Below are positions 62,535 to 64,000 of a stretch of DNA of 64,000 bases, one piece after another; within the stretch, counting starts at the first letter, position 1; the number at the start of each line of letters is the position of its first letter. Source of the DNA: Erysipelothrix anatis (lineage in GTDB: Bacteria > Bacillota_I > Bacilli_A > Erysipelotrichales > Erysipelotrichaceae); the NCBI RefSeq assembly GCF_009828745.1, contig NZ_WTSX01000009.1, forward strand, positions 1 through 64,000. Reading direction: 5' to 3'. Under the pieces are notes generated by a model. It ran no database searches. It was not told where the DNA came from and was given only the letters and a program-made list of their open reading frames with translations. The position numbers and the translations under genes were made by a program.

Positions 62535-64000
62535 TTACTTTATATCAAATATTTTTATTTCAACTAATTTACTAGCTATATCTTTTCCTCTATTAGATAT
62601 CTGTTTATATGTTTTTAACTCCCCGTAATTATCAAGAGTTAAAAGTGTATTACTTCTACTTTGATTCTCCTTCTTCCATGAAAGTCTCAAATTGCCAATT
62701 TTATCTAGCACCTTATTTTCAAAAATAGTCCAATCTACGCCATCATAAATTCCATCAACTTCAAAGTCACTATCCTGTTTAAGACGAAGAGTTTCAAAAC
62801 TATCTTTCTTTTCTTTCCAATACTGAAAATTTGAATCGTTCTTATCTGGATTTCTTACTAATATATGATCAATCTGTATTGCTTTCGTATTTTCTAAGAA
62901 TAAGTTCATTTTCGAATAATCGGGATTACTACCAAAAGAAAATTCGAAAGCAGAAAGTAAGATTCTTGTTTCATTTTTCTCTTTTTCATTTGAATACCCT
63001 ATGTGTTCTTCTAATTCTCTTTGGAATGCTGCATCATCTGTAAATCCATTCCGATTCGCATTGAGAATAAATAAATCAATTATTGAAGTGTGGTTAAATG
63101 TCTTTTCATCAAGTATATGTGTTGATTCAGTTATTTCCTTAAAAATCGGTATTATATCTTTACTATCCCTATTTTTTAACGTTAAGAATCTAAACATAAA
63201 ATTAAATGAATTTCTAACAACTGATATTACCTGTTTTTTTGAAATTATTCCTTCATTATATTCACAATAAGTTCTAAATAATAGTGCTTTGGGATGTTCA
63301 TAGGAAAAATACCTTAATGAGTTTGTATAGTACCTGAATTCGTCAGAGTTAATTAAGTATATATTTTTAGTAATCAACTTATTGTATAGATCAATATTTT
63401 TAATCAAATCATCAATTAGTTTCTTTAAAGCAACATCAACTTGACTAGTGTTATAGTAACGACTTAATTCTCTAGAACTCATTAGTTTAAAACTCTGATA
63501 TTTAATCGCATTAACATAGTAACGTATATTTGCTCGAATAAAAACACTTAAATAATCAAATAGTCTGTCATCAGTTCCATCAATAAGTTGTCCCCACTTA
63601 TTAAGATACTCGTCATAGTCTGAAAGTTGTAAATTTTGAAATATATAACTCTTAATCAAATCAATCTCTGATAGACCTATACCTTTACTATTGATTGACT
63701 CAAAAATATCGAACATCTGACTGAGATTATCTTTACCTACCGTTATAGTTATAAAAAAAACATTATTTAATATAAAATTTGAAAAGCTTATAATGAAATT
63801 CCCTTGTTGTTCTACATTCAGACTATTCAAACGAGAAGTCAGCAGTTTATCAATATGAATTACGTTTTTAAGATACTTCTCTTCAATAACATTATTTGGT
63901 TTGATTAACATTAAAAGTTCACTATACTTGCTTGGTTGAGAATAACAGCTATCAAATAGTTCTCTTACCAATCTACTCTCCATATTTGAAGCTTTTAGAA
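62535..64000 (-). CDS. DUF262/DUF1524 (GmrSD-like) restriction protein, N-terminus outside window
   Basis: At least 482 residues; the frame stays open to the window edge beyond the ATG at 63983, so the true start is outside. QMFDIFESINSKGIGLSEIDLIKSYI matches the DUF262 core, and IQIDHILVRNPDKNDSN with later IGNLRLSWKKENQSR matches the DUF1524 HNH-like nuclease. GmrSD-type enzymes cut modified (often glycosylated) phage DNA in an NTP-dependent way. The conserved DUF262 N-terminal DGQQR-type motif would lie outside. It sits just after ICE-B and adds to the defence load. Confidence 0.8.
   Translation of the reverse strand, partial: LKASNMESRLVRELFDSCYSQPSKYSELLMLIKPNNVIEEKYLKNVIHIDKLLTSRLNSLNVEQQGNFIISFSNFILNNVFFITITVGKDNLSQMFDIFESINSKGIGLSEIDLIKSYIFQNLQLSDYDEYLNKWGQLIDGTDDRLFDYLSVFIRANIRYYVNAIKYQSFKLMSSRELSRYYNTSQVDVALKKLIDDLIKNIDLYNKLITKNIYLINSDEFRYYTNSLRYFSYEHPKALLFRTYCEYNEGIISKKQVISVVRNSFNFMFRFLTLKNRDSKDIIPIFKEITESTHILDEKTFNHTSIIDLFILNANRNGFTDDAAFQRELEEHIGYSNEKEKNETRILLSAFEFSFGSNPDYSKMNLFLENTKAIQIDHILVRNPDKNDSNFQYWKEKKDSFETLRLKQDSDFEVDGIYDGVDWTIFENKVLDKIGNLRLSWKKENQSRSNTLLTLDNYGELKTYKQISNRGKDIASKLVEIKIFDIK

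Overview
The window looks like a mobile-element-rich stretch of a low-GC Gram-positive (Firmicutes) chromosome. Evidence: AT-rich DNA, strong AGGAGG-type ribosome binding sites, an HrcA/CIRCE-controlled groESL operon, an LPXTG cell-wall-anchored adhesin and Tn916-type tyrosine integrases. A relative of Erysipelothrix is my best guess from the overall look of GroEL and the conjugation genes, but this was not tested by a search.

Layout. (1) 1-128: tail of an IS3-family element that has cut into a relaxase gene. (2) 129-~10560: right part of a conjugative element, ICE-A: broken relaxase, Toprim primase-like protein, VirD4 coupling protein, winged-helix protein, a cargo patch of secreted and membrane peptides with a membrane-tethered XRE regulator, then a control module (sigma-like factor, long structured RNA, XRE regulator, excisionase-like protein, integrase). 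(3) ~10560-12844: a sliver of ordinary chromosome carrying groES-groEL with promoter and CIRCE. (4) 12845-21180: an 8.3-kb integrated element bounded by 21-bp direct repeats. It carries a BcgI-like type IIB restriction-modification system, a CRESS-type (circovirus/geminivirus-like) Rep with a matching TAGTATTAC stem-loop origin, an FtsK-like translocase, a DUF3173-type excisionase and an integrase. (5) 21205-24641: three probable nuclease/defence genes (GIY-YIG, PD-(D/E)XK-like, HEPN-like). (6) 24839-29557: a composite transposon of two almost identical 1324-bp IS256-family copies around a cupin gene and fetAB-like ABC transporter genes, flanked by an 8-9 bp target duplication. (7) ~29.6-62.2 kb: a second conjugative element, ICE-B. 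It has a thioester/Cna-B adhesin, a type IV secretion operon, an inserted defence cassette (PstI-like restriction-modification plus a metallophosphoesterase-NTPase fusion), a frameshifted relaxase, the same primase/coupling/winged-helix block as ICE-A, a two-gene polysaccharide cassette, a serine resolvase, and the same control module and integrase as ICE-A. (8) 62.2-64 kb: a small ORF and a DUF262/DUF1524 (GmrSD-like) restriction gene cut by the window edge.

How it works together. ICE-A and ICE-B are related but diverged copies of one backbone. In each, a sigma-like factor gene sits behind a terminator-like leader and a hairpin that covers its ribosome binding site. It is followed by about 420 nt of structured RNA that starts with an rRNA-type boxA antitermination motif, and then by xre-xis-int. 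Helices in this RNA are conserved by compensatory base changes between the two copies, so it is a real RNA. Both relaxases are broken (IS3 insertion in A, one-base frameshift in B), so neither element looks able to transfer by itself as written. The strongest candidates for new biology are the paired boxA RNA, the CRESS-Rep element with a virus-type origin, and the metallophosphoesterase-NTPase protein in the restriction cassette.
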